From: Piscinibacter gummiphilus
GTDB taxonomy: Bacteria; Pseudomonadota; Gammaproteobacteria; Burkholderiales; Burkholderiaceae_C
Length of the DNA stretch: 64,000 bases
Direction: 5' to 3'
NCBI RefSeq assembly: GCF_002116905.1
Contig: NZ_CP015118.1
Location: forward strand, 1,860,001 to 1,924,000
Part shown: in pieces, positions 16,674 to 24,855 of the stretch
How the letters are laid out: the number at the start of each line of letters is the position of its first letter
How positions within the stretch are numbered: position 1 is the stretch's first letter
Translations under genes and position numbers: made by a program
Notes under the pieces: model-generated
Database searches by the model: none
What the model was told of the DNA's origin: nothing
What the model saw: the letters and a program-made list of their open reading frames with translations, nothing else

Positions 16674-17423
16674 GTGGGGAATGTCGAAGGGGTGGTCCGG
16701 GCCACCGAACGGGCGCAGGCCGCGATGGCCTGGGGGGATGCGGGCGAGAACGACGGGGAAACGCTGCTGCCGTTTTCGGTGCACGTGGTGACCACCGAGG
16801 CACAGCTCGACGCGGTGCAGTCCTTGCGCGAGACGGCCTACGGCCGCCACCTGCCGCACCTGAAGGCCTCGTTCGGCCTGCCGGACCCGCTCGACCGCGG
16901 CCCCGGCACCACGGTGTTCTACGCCGAGGACAAGCTCACCGGCGAGGTGGTGGGTTCGGCCCGCATCCAGACGAACCGCCACGCGCCGTTGCAGATCGAG
17001 CGCAGCCTCGAGTTGCCGGCGCAGTGGCGCGGCAAGCGCCTCGCCGAGATCACGCGCCTCGCGGTGCGGCCCGGCTACGGCGGCCCGGTGCGCCTCGCGC
17101 TCGTGAAGGCGAGCCACCTGTACTGCATCGCGATGCAGATCAGCGCGGTGCTCGCCGGCTCGCGCCAGTCGCTGCTGCGTTCGTACCGCATGCTCGGCTT
17201 CTCACCGCTCTTCGAGGAAGGCCGCCTCGTGCCGCTGGTGCATGCCGGTGGCCTGCCGCACCACGTGCTGGTGCGCGACATGGTGACGGCCGAAGCCGAC
17301 GCGCGGGCGCGCAACTCGGGCGACCACGAGTTCGTCTTCCGCACGTACCACCCCGACATCGACCTCTTCGCCGCGGTGGGCGAGCGCGTGCGGCACGGCC
17401 TGCGGCCGGTGACGTCGCACTGA
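16674..17423 (+). CDS. FeeM-like N-acyl amino acid synthase (GNAT/LuxI fold)
   Basis: A 249-residue protein with the FeeM N-acyl amino acid synthase domain, a GNAT relative of LuxI autoinducer synthases. After a ~35-residue leader come FSVHVVTTEAQLDAVQSLRE, AYGRHLPHL, and the central VVGSARIQTNRHAPLQIE (LuxI-like ARI/R segment), then AEITRLAVRPGYGG. FeeM joins an acyl group from acyl-ACP to an amino acid such as tyrosine. No acyl carrier protein lies alongside. GTG start at 16674 is supported by AGGGAG at 16661-16666, spacing 7. The product is not predictable. Confidence 0.75.
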   Translation: MGNVEGVVRATERAQAAMAWGDAGENDGETLLPFSVHVVTTEAQLDAVQSLRETAYGRHLPHLKASFGLPDPLDRGPGTTVFYAEDKLTGEVVGSARIQTNRHAPLQIERSLELPAQWRGKRLAEITRLAVRPGYGGPVRLALVKASHLYCIAMQISAVLAGSRQSLLRSYRMLGFSPLFEEGRLVPLVHAGGLPHHVLVRDMVTAEADARARNSGDHEFVFRTYHPDIDLFAAVGERVRHGLRPVTSH

Positions 17424-17429
17424 CGCGGG

Positions 17430-18368
17430 TCAGGGCCGGTCGTCGAACGGCGCGAACACCTCGGCGATCCAGTCGACGAACAGGCGCAGCTTCGCGCTCA
17501 GGTGGCGCGAGGCGGGGTACACCACGTGCAGCGGATGGCGGGGGCGCGTCCAGTCGTCGAGCACGGTGCGCAGGCGGCCCTCGTTGGCGTGCGGATGCAC
17601 CATGAACTTGAACGCCTGCCCGAGGCCCGCGCCGGACAGCAGCGCGCTCAGGTGCGCCGTGCTTTCGTTGACGGCCACGACGGCCTGCCCGGCCACCTGC
17701 AGGTGCTCGTCGCCGCGGTGGAACTCGAGCGGGAAGGCCTTGCCCGTCAGCGACGAGAAGTACCCGACGATCGCGTGTCCGGGGACCCGGTCGCCGTCCT
17801 GCGGCGTGCGCGCGGCCAGCTCCGACGGGTGTTTCGGCACGCCACGGGCCTTGAGGTACAGCGGGCTCGCGCACGTCACCCAGTCGAGGTCGGCGATGCG
17901 CCGTGCCACGAGCGAGGTGTCCGCGAGTTCGCCGCCGCGGATCACGCAGTCGACCCCTTCGCCGATCAGGTCCACCGGCCGGTCGCTCACGCCGAGGTCG
18001 ATGTGGAGTTCGGGGTGGCGGGCGCGGAAGGCCGGCAGCGCGGGGATCAGGATCATGTTCGCGAGCACCGAGCCGATGTCGACGCGCAGGCGGCCGCGGG
18101 CCTGGGCGCGCGACTGCGCGGCCTGTTCGTCCATCTCCTGCAGGTCTGCGATGAGCCGCGTGGCCCGCTCGTAGTAGGCCGCGCCTTCCGGGGTGACGCT
18201 GACCCGGCGTGTCGTGCGCTGCAGCAGCCGGGTGCCGAGGTGGCGCTCCAGGTCCTGCACGAGCTTGGTCACGGTGGGGCGGGGGATGTTCATCGCGTCG
18301 GCCGCCTTCGAGAAGGCGCCCGATTCGGCGATGCGCACGAAGACGCGCAGGGCGAGCAACTGGTCCAT
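17430..18368 (-). CDS. LysR-family regulator of the adjacent SDR
   Basis: A 312-residue LysR-type regulator: winged HTH MDQLLALRVFVRIAESGAFS with AADAMNIPRPTVTKLVQDLE, then the effector domain. The sequence DQLLALRVFVRIAE ... FKFMVHPHANEGRLRTVLDD is typical of the large LysR subgroup (AaeR/DmlR-like) that controls a divergent oxidoreductase. It is divergent from the SDR gene with a 106-bp AT-rich spacer carrying a palindrome, so it very probably regulates that gene. Inducer unknown. Confidence 0.9.
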   Translation of the reverse strand: MDQLLALRVFVRIAESGAFSKAADAMNIPRPTVTKLVQDLERHLGTRLLQRTTRRVSVTPEGAAYYERATRLIADLQEMDEQAAQSRAQARGRLRVDIGSVLANMILIPALPAFRARHPELHIDLGVSDRPVDLIGEGVDCVIRGGELADTSLVARRIADLDWVTCASPLYLKARGVPKHPSELAARTPQDGDRVPGHAIVGYFSSLTGKAFPLEFHRGDEHLQVAGQAVVAVNESTAHLSALLSGAGLGQAFKFMVHPHANEGRLRTVLDDWTRPRHPLHVVYPASRHLSAKLRLFVDWIAEVFAPFDDRP

Positions 18369-18376
18369 GGGCTTGA

Positions 18377-18397
18377 TTATTCAACATGATGAAATAA
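18377..18397. promoter_or_regulatory. Palindrome in LysR/SDR spacer
   Basis: TTATTCA (18377-18383) and TGAAATAA (18390-18397) form a near-perfect inverted repeat around ACATGA, nine bases upstream of the LysR start. A partial copy (TTTATTCATCG) recurs from 18416. It fits the T-N11-A LysR box and the local AT-richness is striking in this genome. Probable operator. Confidence 0.5.
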
Positions 18398-18474
18398 GAA
18401 GTGCGAATCTCCGTCTTTATTCATCGCCGTGGAATTTTTAAGCTTCGCTCACCCTTTCACTTCAGGAGCATTCC

Positions 18475-19239
18475 ATGGGCAACAAACTCACCCACAAGGT
18501 CGCTGTCATCACCGGTGGCACGTCGGGCATCGGTCTGGCCGCCGCCAAGGCCTTCGCGTCCGAAGGCGCGTTCGTCTACATCACCGGCCGCCGCCAGGCC
18601 GAACTCGATGCCGCCGTCGCGGCGATCGGTCCGAACGCCACGGGCGTCCAGGCGGACTCCACGCGGCTGGCGGACCTCGACCGGCTCTACGACACGGTGC
18701 GCGAACGGCACGGCCGCATCGACGTGCTGTATGCGAACGCCGGCGGCGGCGGCATGGTGCCGCTCTCCGAGCTCACCGAGGCGCATGTCGACGAGACCTT
18801 CGACCGCAACGTCAAGGGCGTGATCTTCACCGTGCAGAAGGCGCTGCCGCTGCTCGACAAGGCGGTCCGCGGCGCATCCGTGATCCTCGCCGGCTCGACC
18901 ACCAGCGTGATGGGCACCGCCAACTTCAGCATCTACAGCGCGACGAAGGCCGCGGTGCGCAACCTCGCCCGCAGCTGGATCCTCGAACTGAAGGGCCGCA
19001 ACATCCGCATCAACACGCTGTCGCCGGGTCCGACGCACACGCCGGGCCTCGTGGAACTCGCCGGCCCGGACGCGGCCCAGCAGCAGGGCCTGCTGGACTA
19101 CCTCACGTCGCAGCTGCCCATCGGCCGCATGGGTCAGCCCGAGGACATCGCGAAGGCCGCGGTGTACCTGGCCTCGGACGATTCGTCGTTCGTGACCGGC
19201 ATCGAGCTGTTCGTCGACGGCGGCATGGTGCAGATCTGA
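18475..19239 (+). CDS. SDR-family NAD(P)-dependent oxidoreductase
   Basis: A 254-residue classical short-chain dehydrogenase. Rossmann motif TGGTSGIG (residues ~14-21), NAGGGG, catalytic Ser in LAGSTTS, YSATK (Tyr-x-x-x-Lys), and a C-terminal FVTGIELFVDGGM typical of FabG-like SDRs. The second strand ends TGRRQAELD, whose arginines suggest NADP preference. AGGAG lies 8 bases before ATG. It is the divergent partner of the LysR gene and a likely inducible detoxification reductase; substrate unknown. Confidence 0.92.
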   Translation: MGNKLTHKVAVITGGTSGIGLAAAKAFASEGAFVYITGRRQAELDAAVAAIGPNATGVQADSTRLADLDRLYDTVRERHGRIDVLYANAGGGGMVPLSELTEAHVDETFDRNVKGVIFTVQKALPLLDKAVRGASVILAGSTTSVMGTANFSIYSATKAAVRNLARSWILELKGRNIRINTLSPGPTHTPGLVELAGPDAAQQQGLLDYLTSQLPIGRMGQPEDIAKAAVYLASDDSSFVTGIELFVDGGMVQI

Positions 19240-19275
19240 TGGCGCGGAGGCCGCCTCCGCAAGCTTGAGGATGAC

Positions 19276-19325
19276 GGGCTCCCGCACCTTCGGTCGAATG
19301 CGACTCGAGAACGAAGGGGGAGCCC
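19276..19325 (+). other. Long structured leader hairpin before the trypsin/SleB/M15 operon
   Basis: GGGCTCCC (19276-19283) pairs with GGGAGCCC (19318-19325); inside, CCTTCG pairs with CGAAGG and TCGA with TCGA, giving about 18 paired positions in one extended stem with small bulges and a 7-base loop. It ends 36 bp before the lipoprotein ATG. It has no U-tract, so it is not an obvious terminator for the SDR gene. It could be a structured 5' leader or an attenuator-like element. Seen in sequence; role unknown. Confidence 0.5.
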
Positions 19326-19361
19326 GCACCAGGTCTCGCGGGCAGTCATGGGGGATCTGCC

Positions 19362-20903
19362 ATGGGAAGCCGCGGGAATGGCGCGCTGGCGGTATTCGCC
19401 GGCACGCTCGCGCTGGCGGGCTGTGCGGCGCTGTCGCCGCAGTTCTATGCGCCGGACATCGCGCCGGCGGCGGTGCAGGGCACACAGGGCACCGAGTCCG
19501 GCGGGCCGGTGACGTCGAGCGCTTCTTCGGCGTCGTCCGTGCCGCGGCCGTGGGCGCCTTCGGCGTCCTCTCCGGTGGAGGAGGAGCCGAACCTCTCCGA
19601 TGCGATCTGGCTCGCGCGGGTCCAGCAGCGGCAATACGCGGCGGTGGTGCAATCGCTCTCCAATTCGTCCAGCGGAGTGAGCGTGGCGACGCTGACGGCC
19701 CTGGTCGGCACCGCGATCACCGCGATGACGGGAGGCGATTCGAAGCTGGTCGCCTCCCTGGCCGCAGGCACGGCGGGCCTGGTGGTCGCCGGCACCACCT
19801 TCGTGCCCAAGGAGCGGGCTACCGCGTTCGGGGCCGGGGTGATGGCGCTCGAATGCGCCATCGGATCCGCCGTGGCGCTCAATGAGCCGAAGTTGCAGGC
19901 CCGGCTGGACGGGGTCCGAAAGAACGCTGCACAACTGGACCTCGACATCGTCGACCTGGAGCGCATGGCCCGGCCGGTGAAACAGTCCGGCATCAACCCG
20001 GGTAACAAGTCGGGATGCGGCGCGCCCATCGTGTGCGGCAGCTCGTCGTCGAACCCCGCGGATCGGGCCACCAGCGCGAAGCTGTGCGAGGACCTGGAGA
20101 AGCGCCGGGCGAGCCTGTGCACGCCGTCCACGCGCAAGGAGACGACCCTCGAACCGGATGGCGACCTCGTTGCCCTCCTCGCGTACGCCCGCAAGCTGCG
20201 GACTGCCATCTCGGAGGGGGTCACCGCGGGGGACCGGTTCGGCGGCCAGGCGGACCTGGCCGCGTCGGAGCTGCGTGGCCGCGCTCGCGCGATCGGCGAG
20301 GCCGTTCGCGCGGAAGCCGCCAAGACGCAGCCGGACGTGGCGGCGGTCAAGGCCGCGGCAGGCAACAGCAGCGAACTCGGGGGCGTGCTGTCGACGTTGC
20401 CGAAGACGGTGAAGACGCCGACTTCCGCCGTGCCGCCGGGCGGGGACCCCGGCCAGGCGTTGAGCACGAACGCGCGTCCTCGCGCGGGCGACGCCGACAC
20501 CAAGGCGTTGTCGGTCGAGGAACACGCCCGGCTCGAAGGCATCAGGATTCGCACGGTCAGTACCGCGAACGCCTGGAGCGGGTTGCAGGGCGTGCTGATC
20601 CGCATGGAAGCACGCCAGGCGCGGTCCCGCTCGCTCGAAGGTTGCACCGTGCCCGGCGTGACGCGGCCGGTGACCATCGTCGCCAGCGCCGCCGGGGATG
20701 TTTCCGTGCCGATCGACGATGGCGTGCGGCAATTGCTCGCACCGGGGCTCGGACTCGACCCGAAAGCCTCGAATCTGGCGCGGCTCGTCGAGCAGGGTCT
20801 GAGCGACTGTCAGGACCGTGGTGTCCTGCCCGAACCACCGGGCAGCGGCTCGCTGTCGGTCGCGTCGCTGACGAAGGTCGTCAACGGAGCCTGCCGCAAA
20901 TGA
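19362..20903 (+). CDS. Large lipoprotein of unknown function, first gene of trypsin/SleB/M15 operon
   Basis: A 513-residue lipoprotein I do not recognise. The signal peptide ends in lipobox LAGC (Cys21) followed by Ala, so outer-membrane sorting is expected. Then a Ser/Pro-rich linker (~30-75), a hydrophobic glycine/alanine-rich pair of segments (~105-170) that could insert in a membrane or pack as a glycine zipper, a helical region, four closely spaced cysteines (GCGAPIVCG; KLCEDLEKR...SLC) and a long Ala-rich helical C-terminal half ending in a VNGACRK tail. Its stop overlaps the next start (ATGA at 20900). SD GGGGGA at 19350. The domain features are read directly; no family could be named. 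Confidence 0.7.
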   Translation: MGSRGNGALAVFAGTLALAGCAALSPQFYAPDIAPAAVQGTQGTESGGPVTSSASSASSVPRPWAPSASSPVEEEPNLSDAIWLARVQQRQYAAVVQSLSNSSSGVSVATLTALVGTAITAMTGGDSKLVASLAAGTAGLVVAGTTFVPKERATAFGAGVMALECAIGSAVALNEPKLQARLDGVRKNAAQLDLDIVDLERMARPVKQSGINPGNKSGCGAPIVCGSSSSNPADRATSAKLCEDLEKRRASLCTPSTRKETTLEPDGDLVALLAYARKLRTAISEGVTAGDRFGGQADLAASELRGRARAIGEAVRAEAAKTQPDVAAVKAAAGNSSELGGVLSTLPKTVKTPTSAVPPGGDPGQALSTNARPRAGDADTKALSVEEHARLEGIRIRTVSTANAWSGLQGVLIRMEARQARSRSLEGCTVPGVTRPVTIVASAAGDVSVPIDDGVRQLLAPGLGLDPKASNLARLVEQGLSDCQDRGVLPEPPGSGSLSVASLTKVVNGACRK

Positions 20904-22138
20904 GGGCGAATCAGCCGTCCTCGCGGCGAGCGCCGCCGGACCACGCCGCGGGCCGTGCGCTGGCCTGGGTCCATGCCCTCAACGAGTCGCATGGCTACGG
21001 CCGGGGCACCCTGGCCGCCGTTTTGCGGCCGGCGTCCCGTCCGGACATTCTCCTCGGCCTCACCGCCGGACACGTCGTCAGCGAGGACGAGCGTGCACGC
21101 GTCGGTGATCCGTGCACGCTGCGGGGTGGCGTGGGCGGCACGGTGGCGGGCCGGCTGTTCGACTGGTACCCGTACTTCCGGGCCGTCGACCGTGCCGTGC
21201 CGATGGATGCGGGCCTCATTGAACTGGCCGCCCCGGCGCTCGAGCCGCTCGTCGACGACTTCGCCTGGCCGGTGGGCTGGGCCGATCCGCTGCCGGGCGA
21301 ACGGCTCCGCCTGCTGGTCCGGCAGCACCAGGTGCCGGCGCGGATGGTCCGCGTCGTTCCCGTGGTTCCGATGCAGGCCGGGCTCGCCAACCTTCGCTAC
21401 GAGATCCTGGACGCGGCGCTCTTCGACATCGAGGCCGACGCCAGTGCCGGCGGCGTCCTCCAGCCGGGTGACAGCGGTGCTCCCGTGTGGAACGAGCGGG
21501 ATGAACTGGTCGGCGTGTTGTCGGGCTCCGCGCCGGCCGGTGCCGGCGCTGCGGCGGTCATGACACCGATCCGTCGCATCCTTGCGTGGGCGAAGGCCGA
21601 CCTGGTGTTGCGCCACGATGCGCTGGACCTGGAAGACCGCGGGGCCGCGCGGCCCGCGGTGCCCGCAGCCCCACCCACGCCGTTGGCGAGCGCCGTCCCG
21701 GCGGACGCCGTGGCCGCGGCGGCTGCGCTCGTACTGGCGCGCACGATGTGGGGAGAAGCCCGGGAAGACGGAGCGGATGGCATGGGCGCGGTCGGGCACG
21801 TGGTGCTCAACCGCGTGATGGGCGCGAGCTGGTGGGGACGCGACATCGAGTCCGTGTGCCTGCGCACCGCCCAGTTCAGTTGCTGGAACGCGGGCGATCC
21901 GAATCGTCCCAAGATGCTGGCCGTGACGGCTGCGGATCCGCAGTTCACGATGGCCAGTTCGCTGGCCGCCGCCTTCGTGGCGCAGGCGCCCGCCGACCCG
22001 GCGCGCGTGCGGGCCGATCCGACCCTCGGGGCCACCCACTACTTCTCCAGACGCTTGCCTCGGTGGCCCGCGTGGGCCGCCGGGCGGAGCCCGGTCGCGG
22101 AGATTGGTCATCACCTCTTCTTCAAGGACATCGGCTGA
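20900..22138 (+). CDS. Trypsin-like protease fused to SleB/CwlJ-type cell-wall hydrolase
   Basis: A 412-residue two-domain enzyme. The N-terminal chymotrypsin-fold protease (~20-235) shows a full triad: H58 in TAGHVV, D103 in MDAGLIEL and S192 in QPGDSGAPVW. A Pro/Ala linker (~245-268) leads to a Hydrolase_2 (SleB/CwlJ) domain (~270-412) with the putative catalytic Glu286 in RTMWGEARED, then GAVGHVVLNRV, WWG, and QFSCWN. SleB-type enzymes cut glycan strands of peptidoglycan. No signal peptide is visible, so export may need a partner or self-processing. The fusion and its coupling to a lipoprotein gene are unusual. Both domains look catalytically intact. Confidence 0.85.
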   Translation: MRANQPSSRRAPPDHAAGRALAWVHALNESHGYGRGTLAAVLRPASRPDILLGLTAGHVVSEDERARVGDPCTLRGGVGGTVAGRLFDWYPYFRAVDRAVPMDAGLIELAAPALEPLVDDFAWPVGWADPLPGERLRLLVRQHQVPARMVRVVPVVPMQAGLANLRYEILDAALFDIEADASAGGVLQPGDSGAPVWNERDELVGVLSGSAPAGAGAAAVMTPIRRILAWAKADLVLRHDALDLEDRGAARPAVPAAPPTPLASAVPADAVAAAAALVLARTMWGEAREDGADGMGAVGHVVLNRVMGASWWGRDIESVCLRTAQFSCWNAGDPNRPKMLAVTAADPQFTMASSLAAAFVAQAPADPARVRADPTLGATHYFSRRLPRWPAWAAGRSPVAEIGHHLFFKDIG

Positions 22139-22179
22139 CGGCTCCCGCGGGCTGTCGCACACGTCAAGGCGTCGACACC

Positions 22180-24846
22180 ATGGACATGCGCTTCATCGAG
22201 GTCTGCATCGGGCTGGTGCTGGTCTTTGCACTGACCAGTCTGCTGGTCACCACCGTCACCGAGATCTGGGCGTCGATGCGGGGTCGAAGGGGTGCGAACC
22301 TGGAACTCGCCCTCCGGTCGATGCTGGCGGACGATCCGGCACAGGGCGGCTGGCGCGGCATGTTGTTCAGGCACCGCAAGCCGACGGACTTCACCGACGC
22401 ATTGCTCAACCATCCGCTGCTGGTGTCGCAGTCCCAGGGACAGGCCCACGAGCAGGGCAAACCGTCGTATCTGCCGGGTGATCTCGTGGTGTCCGCGCTG
22501 CTGGACCTACTCGGAGGGCAGGAGAACGGGCAGAGCAAGCCTCGTGCGGAGACGCCTCGGCTGATGCTCGGCGCGTTGGCATCGACGAAGGGAGGCGACA
22601 CACCGCCACCGGAGGGATTGATGCGTTCCCTCGAAACACTCTCCAAAGGCGTGGAGACGGACTGGCAAGCCTACGAGCGCCGCTTGGTCGCGTGGTTCGA
22701 CAGCATCGGCGAGCGGTCGATCGGCTGGTACAAGCGCTGGAACCAGATGCGCCTGGGCGCGTTCGGCTTCCTGATCGCGGTGCTCTTCAACATCAACCCC
22801 ATCGTGGTGGCGAGCCGCCTCTGGAACGAGGAACCGCTGCGGCGTGCCACGGTGGCGGTGGCACAGTCGACGAACGAGGCGTTCGTGGCTTCGCAAGCCG
22901 CATCGTCGCCGGACGCGCAGGCCGTGCTGCGTGTTCTCGAGCGTGCCGCCACGCGCCTGGAGGCCGCGGCTCCGCCGTCCGAGGCGGCGTCCGCGACGTC
23001 GAACGGGCTTGCCGGTGCGGGCACCGCCGCGGCGGCGCGGTCCGATGCGGCCCTGGGGCGGCTGCGCACCGAGCTTCATGGGGCACAGGGCAAGGACCGG
23101 GACAGCCTCGCACGCATCGCCCGGATGCTGGACCACGAGACGGACCTGCGGGACTTCGTCCGCAAGCGCCGGGCGAGCGTTGCCGACGACACGGTGCCCG
23201 AGCAGGTGCTGGCGTTCTCGACGCTGGTGGACGATGAGATGAAGCGGATCGCCGAACTGGCGGGGCAGAGCCGGCTTTCCGCGGTGGAACGGTCGGCGAG
23301 GGAGGCGCAGGCCGCGCTCGCCGCGGAGCGGGTGGATCTGCTGCTGCAGGCGCTGCCGGCGGCGTCCGGCCAGCGCTGCCGGGCGGCGCAGACCTCGGAG
23401 GCCCGTGTGGTGTGCGAACGCCTGGAGGGCGTGCGGTCGCTGGGGGACGGTGGACTGCCGGTGGGCTGGAACTTCGAGAACCTGCCCGGTTGCGAGAACC
23501 GCGGGTGCGACCCGCAGCCGGATGGCGCGCGCTCTCGGGCGGAGGTCCGCGACCGCCTGAAGGTGCAGATCGTGCAACTCGACCGCGGTGTCGGTCAGCG
23601 TGCCGCCGCGGCGTGCACGGACGGCAAGGGAAAGGACGGGTGCGATGCGGACAAGGCGCCGCGGTCGGCGGAAGCCGAGCGGGTGGAAATCGAGGCACGG
23701 CTGACCTCCGTCTGGCGCGCGGCCGCCAGCACGCTGCAGGTGCAGCCCGTGGCCATGGCCACGGTGATCGGTCACTGTGCCAGCGGAAAGGTGCCGTGCA
23801 GCTGGAGCCTGATGCTGCTGGGCTGGCTGGTGGTCGGCTTGGCGTCGGTCGTGGGGGCGCCTTTCTGGTTCGACGTGCTCGGTCGGCTGATCCAGTTGCG
23901 CGGCAGCGGTGCACGTCCGGCGGATGAAACCAAGGGCGGTGCCGCTCCCGCCGCGGGCGGCGGAGGAACCACGGGCCCCGGCAGCGGCATGCTCGCGCCA
24001 CCGACCCAGCCCGCGGGTCCCGGGAGTGCCAATGCCGGATCCGCAGACGCGCTTTCGGAGGCAGAACTCCTGCTCACCGCCGATGACGTCGGACGCATCC
24101 AGCGCGACGGCCTGAACATGAAGCCGGAGGAGATCACGCGGCGCCTGGACACCGTCACACGCAAGAGCATCGCCGAATGGCAGGCCCAGCAGCAGCTGAC
24201 CCCCGCCGAGGGTGTGTTGACCGGCCCGCAGATCGAACGCCTGCTGCGCGGCACCGCACCCGCGCCGGTGCAGCCGCCCGCACCGGCGGCCCCGTCGGGC
24301 CGTGGCGCCACGCCCGTCCGCAGCGACGGCACCATCGCCCCTCTGAAGGAGCAGGAGATCCGCGACATCTATGGCGACATCGCGACCGTTCCGGGGGCCT
24401 CGACCGGCTTCGTCAAGGTCGTTGCCGACGGGAAGCCCGGCGGGCCGCAGCGCGTGCTCGAGCCGCTCGTCGTGCCCGCTTCCATGGCGGCGCGGTTCCA
24501 GGGGCTCCGGGTGCACCACCTCGCGCGACCCCACCTGGAGAACGTGCTGAACGACATCGACCAGGCCGGGCTGTCGGCGCAGATCCTCACCTGCGATGGC
24601 GCGGTCGTCGAGCGGCACATCGGCCGGGATCCCGTCAAACGGCTCAGCAGCCACACCTGGGGCATCGCCATCGACATCAATGCGGCGCAGAACGGGCAGG
24701 GGTCGACGCCGGCCCCGAAGGGGACCCACGGGTCCGTCGTCGACCTCGTGCCCTTCTTCACGAAGCACGGTTTCGCCTGGGGCGGCCATTTCCGCAACGG
24801 AGGGTCCGACGGCATGCACTTCGAGCTGGCGCTGCGCAAGCCCTGA
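22180..24846 (+). CDS. Multi-pass membrane protein with C-terminal M15 zinc peptidase
   Basis: An 888-residue protein. N-terminal helix MDMRFIEVCIGLVLVFALTS, a cytoplasmic segment, helix ~190-210 (after SIGWYKRWNQ), a ~330-residue extracytoplasmic part with eight cysteines, and helix ~550-575 (LGWLVVGLASVVGAPFWFD). From memory, GWYKR and GAPFWFDxLxxLxxLRG mark a widespread unnamed membrane family that normally stops near here. In this protein a Pro/Ala/Gly linker and an M15 peptidase follow (~720-888): SSHTWGIAID (H825, D832) and GMHFEL (H880) are the zinc ligands of D,D-/L,D-type peptidoglycan peptidases. ATG at 22180 lies 41 bp after the protease gene. Confidence 0.8.
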   Translation: MDMRFIEVCIGLVLVFALTSLLVTTVTEIWASMRGRRGANLELALRSMLADDPAQGGWRGMLFRHRKPTDFTDALLNHPLLVSQSQGQAHEQGKPSYLPGDLVVSALLDLLGGQENGQSKPRAETPRLMLGALASTKGGDTPPPEGLMRSLETLSKGVETDWQAYERRLVAWFDSIGERSIGWYKRWNQMRLGAFGFLIAVLFNINPIVVASRLWNEEPLRRATVAVAQSTNEAFVASQAASSPDAQAVLRVLERAATRLEAAAPPSEAASATSNGLAGAGTAAAARSDAALGRLRTELHGAQGKDRDSLARIARMLDHETDLRDFVRKRRASVADDTVPEQVLAFSTLVDDEMKRIAELAGQSRLSAVERSAREAQAALAAERVDLLLQALPAASGQRCRAAQTSEARVVCERLEGVRSLGDGGLPVGWNFENLPGCENRGCDPQPDGARSRAEVRDRLKVQIVQLDRGVGQRAAAACTDGKGKDGCDADKAPRSAEAERVEIEARLTSVWRAAASTLQVQPVAMATVIGHCASGKVPCSWSLMLLGWLVVGLASVVGAPFWFDVLGRLIQLRGSGARPADETKGGAAPAAGGGGTTGPGSGMLAPPTQPAGPGSANAGSADALSEAELLLTADDVGRIQRDGLNMKPEEITRRLDTVTRKSIAEWQAQQQLTPAEGVLTGPQIERLLRGTAPAPVQPPAPAAPSGRGATPVRSDGTIAPLKEQEIRDIYGDIATVPGASTGFVKVVADGKPGGPQRVLEPLVVPASMAARFQGLRVHHLARPHLENVLNDIDQAGLSAQILTCDGAVVERHIGRDPVKRLSSHTWGIAIDINAAQNGQGSTPAPKGTHGSVVDLVPFFTKHGFAWGGHFRNGGSDGMHFELALRKP

Positions 24847-24855
24847 GGCGGATTT

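Noticed and set aside
19362..24846. A prophage remnant, because SleB and M15 domains resemble endolysins
   Set aside because: No holin, capsid, tail, integrase or attachment site is nearby; the M15 domain is on a large multi-pass membrane protein and the SleB domain on a protease fusion, unlike phage lysis cassettes.
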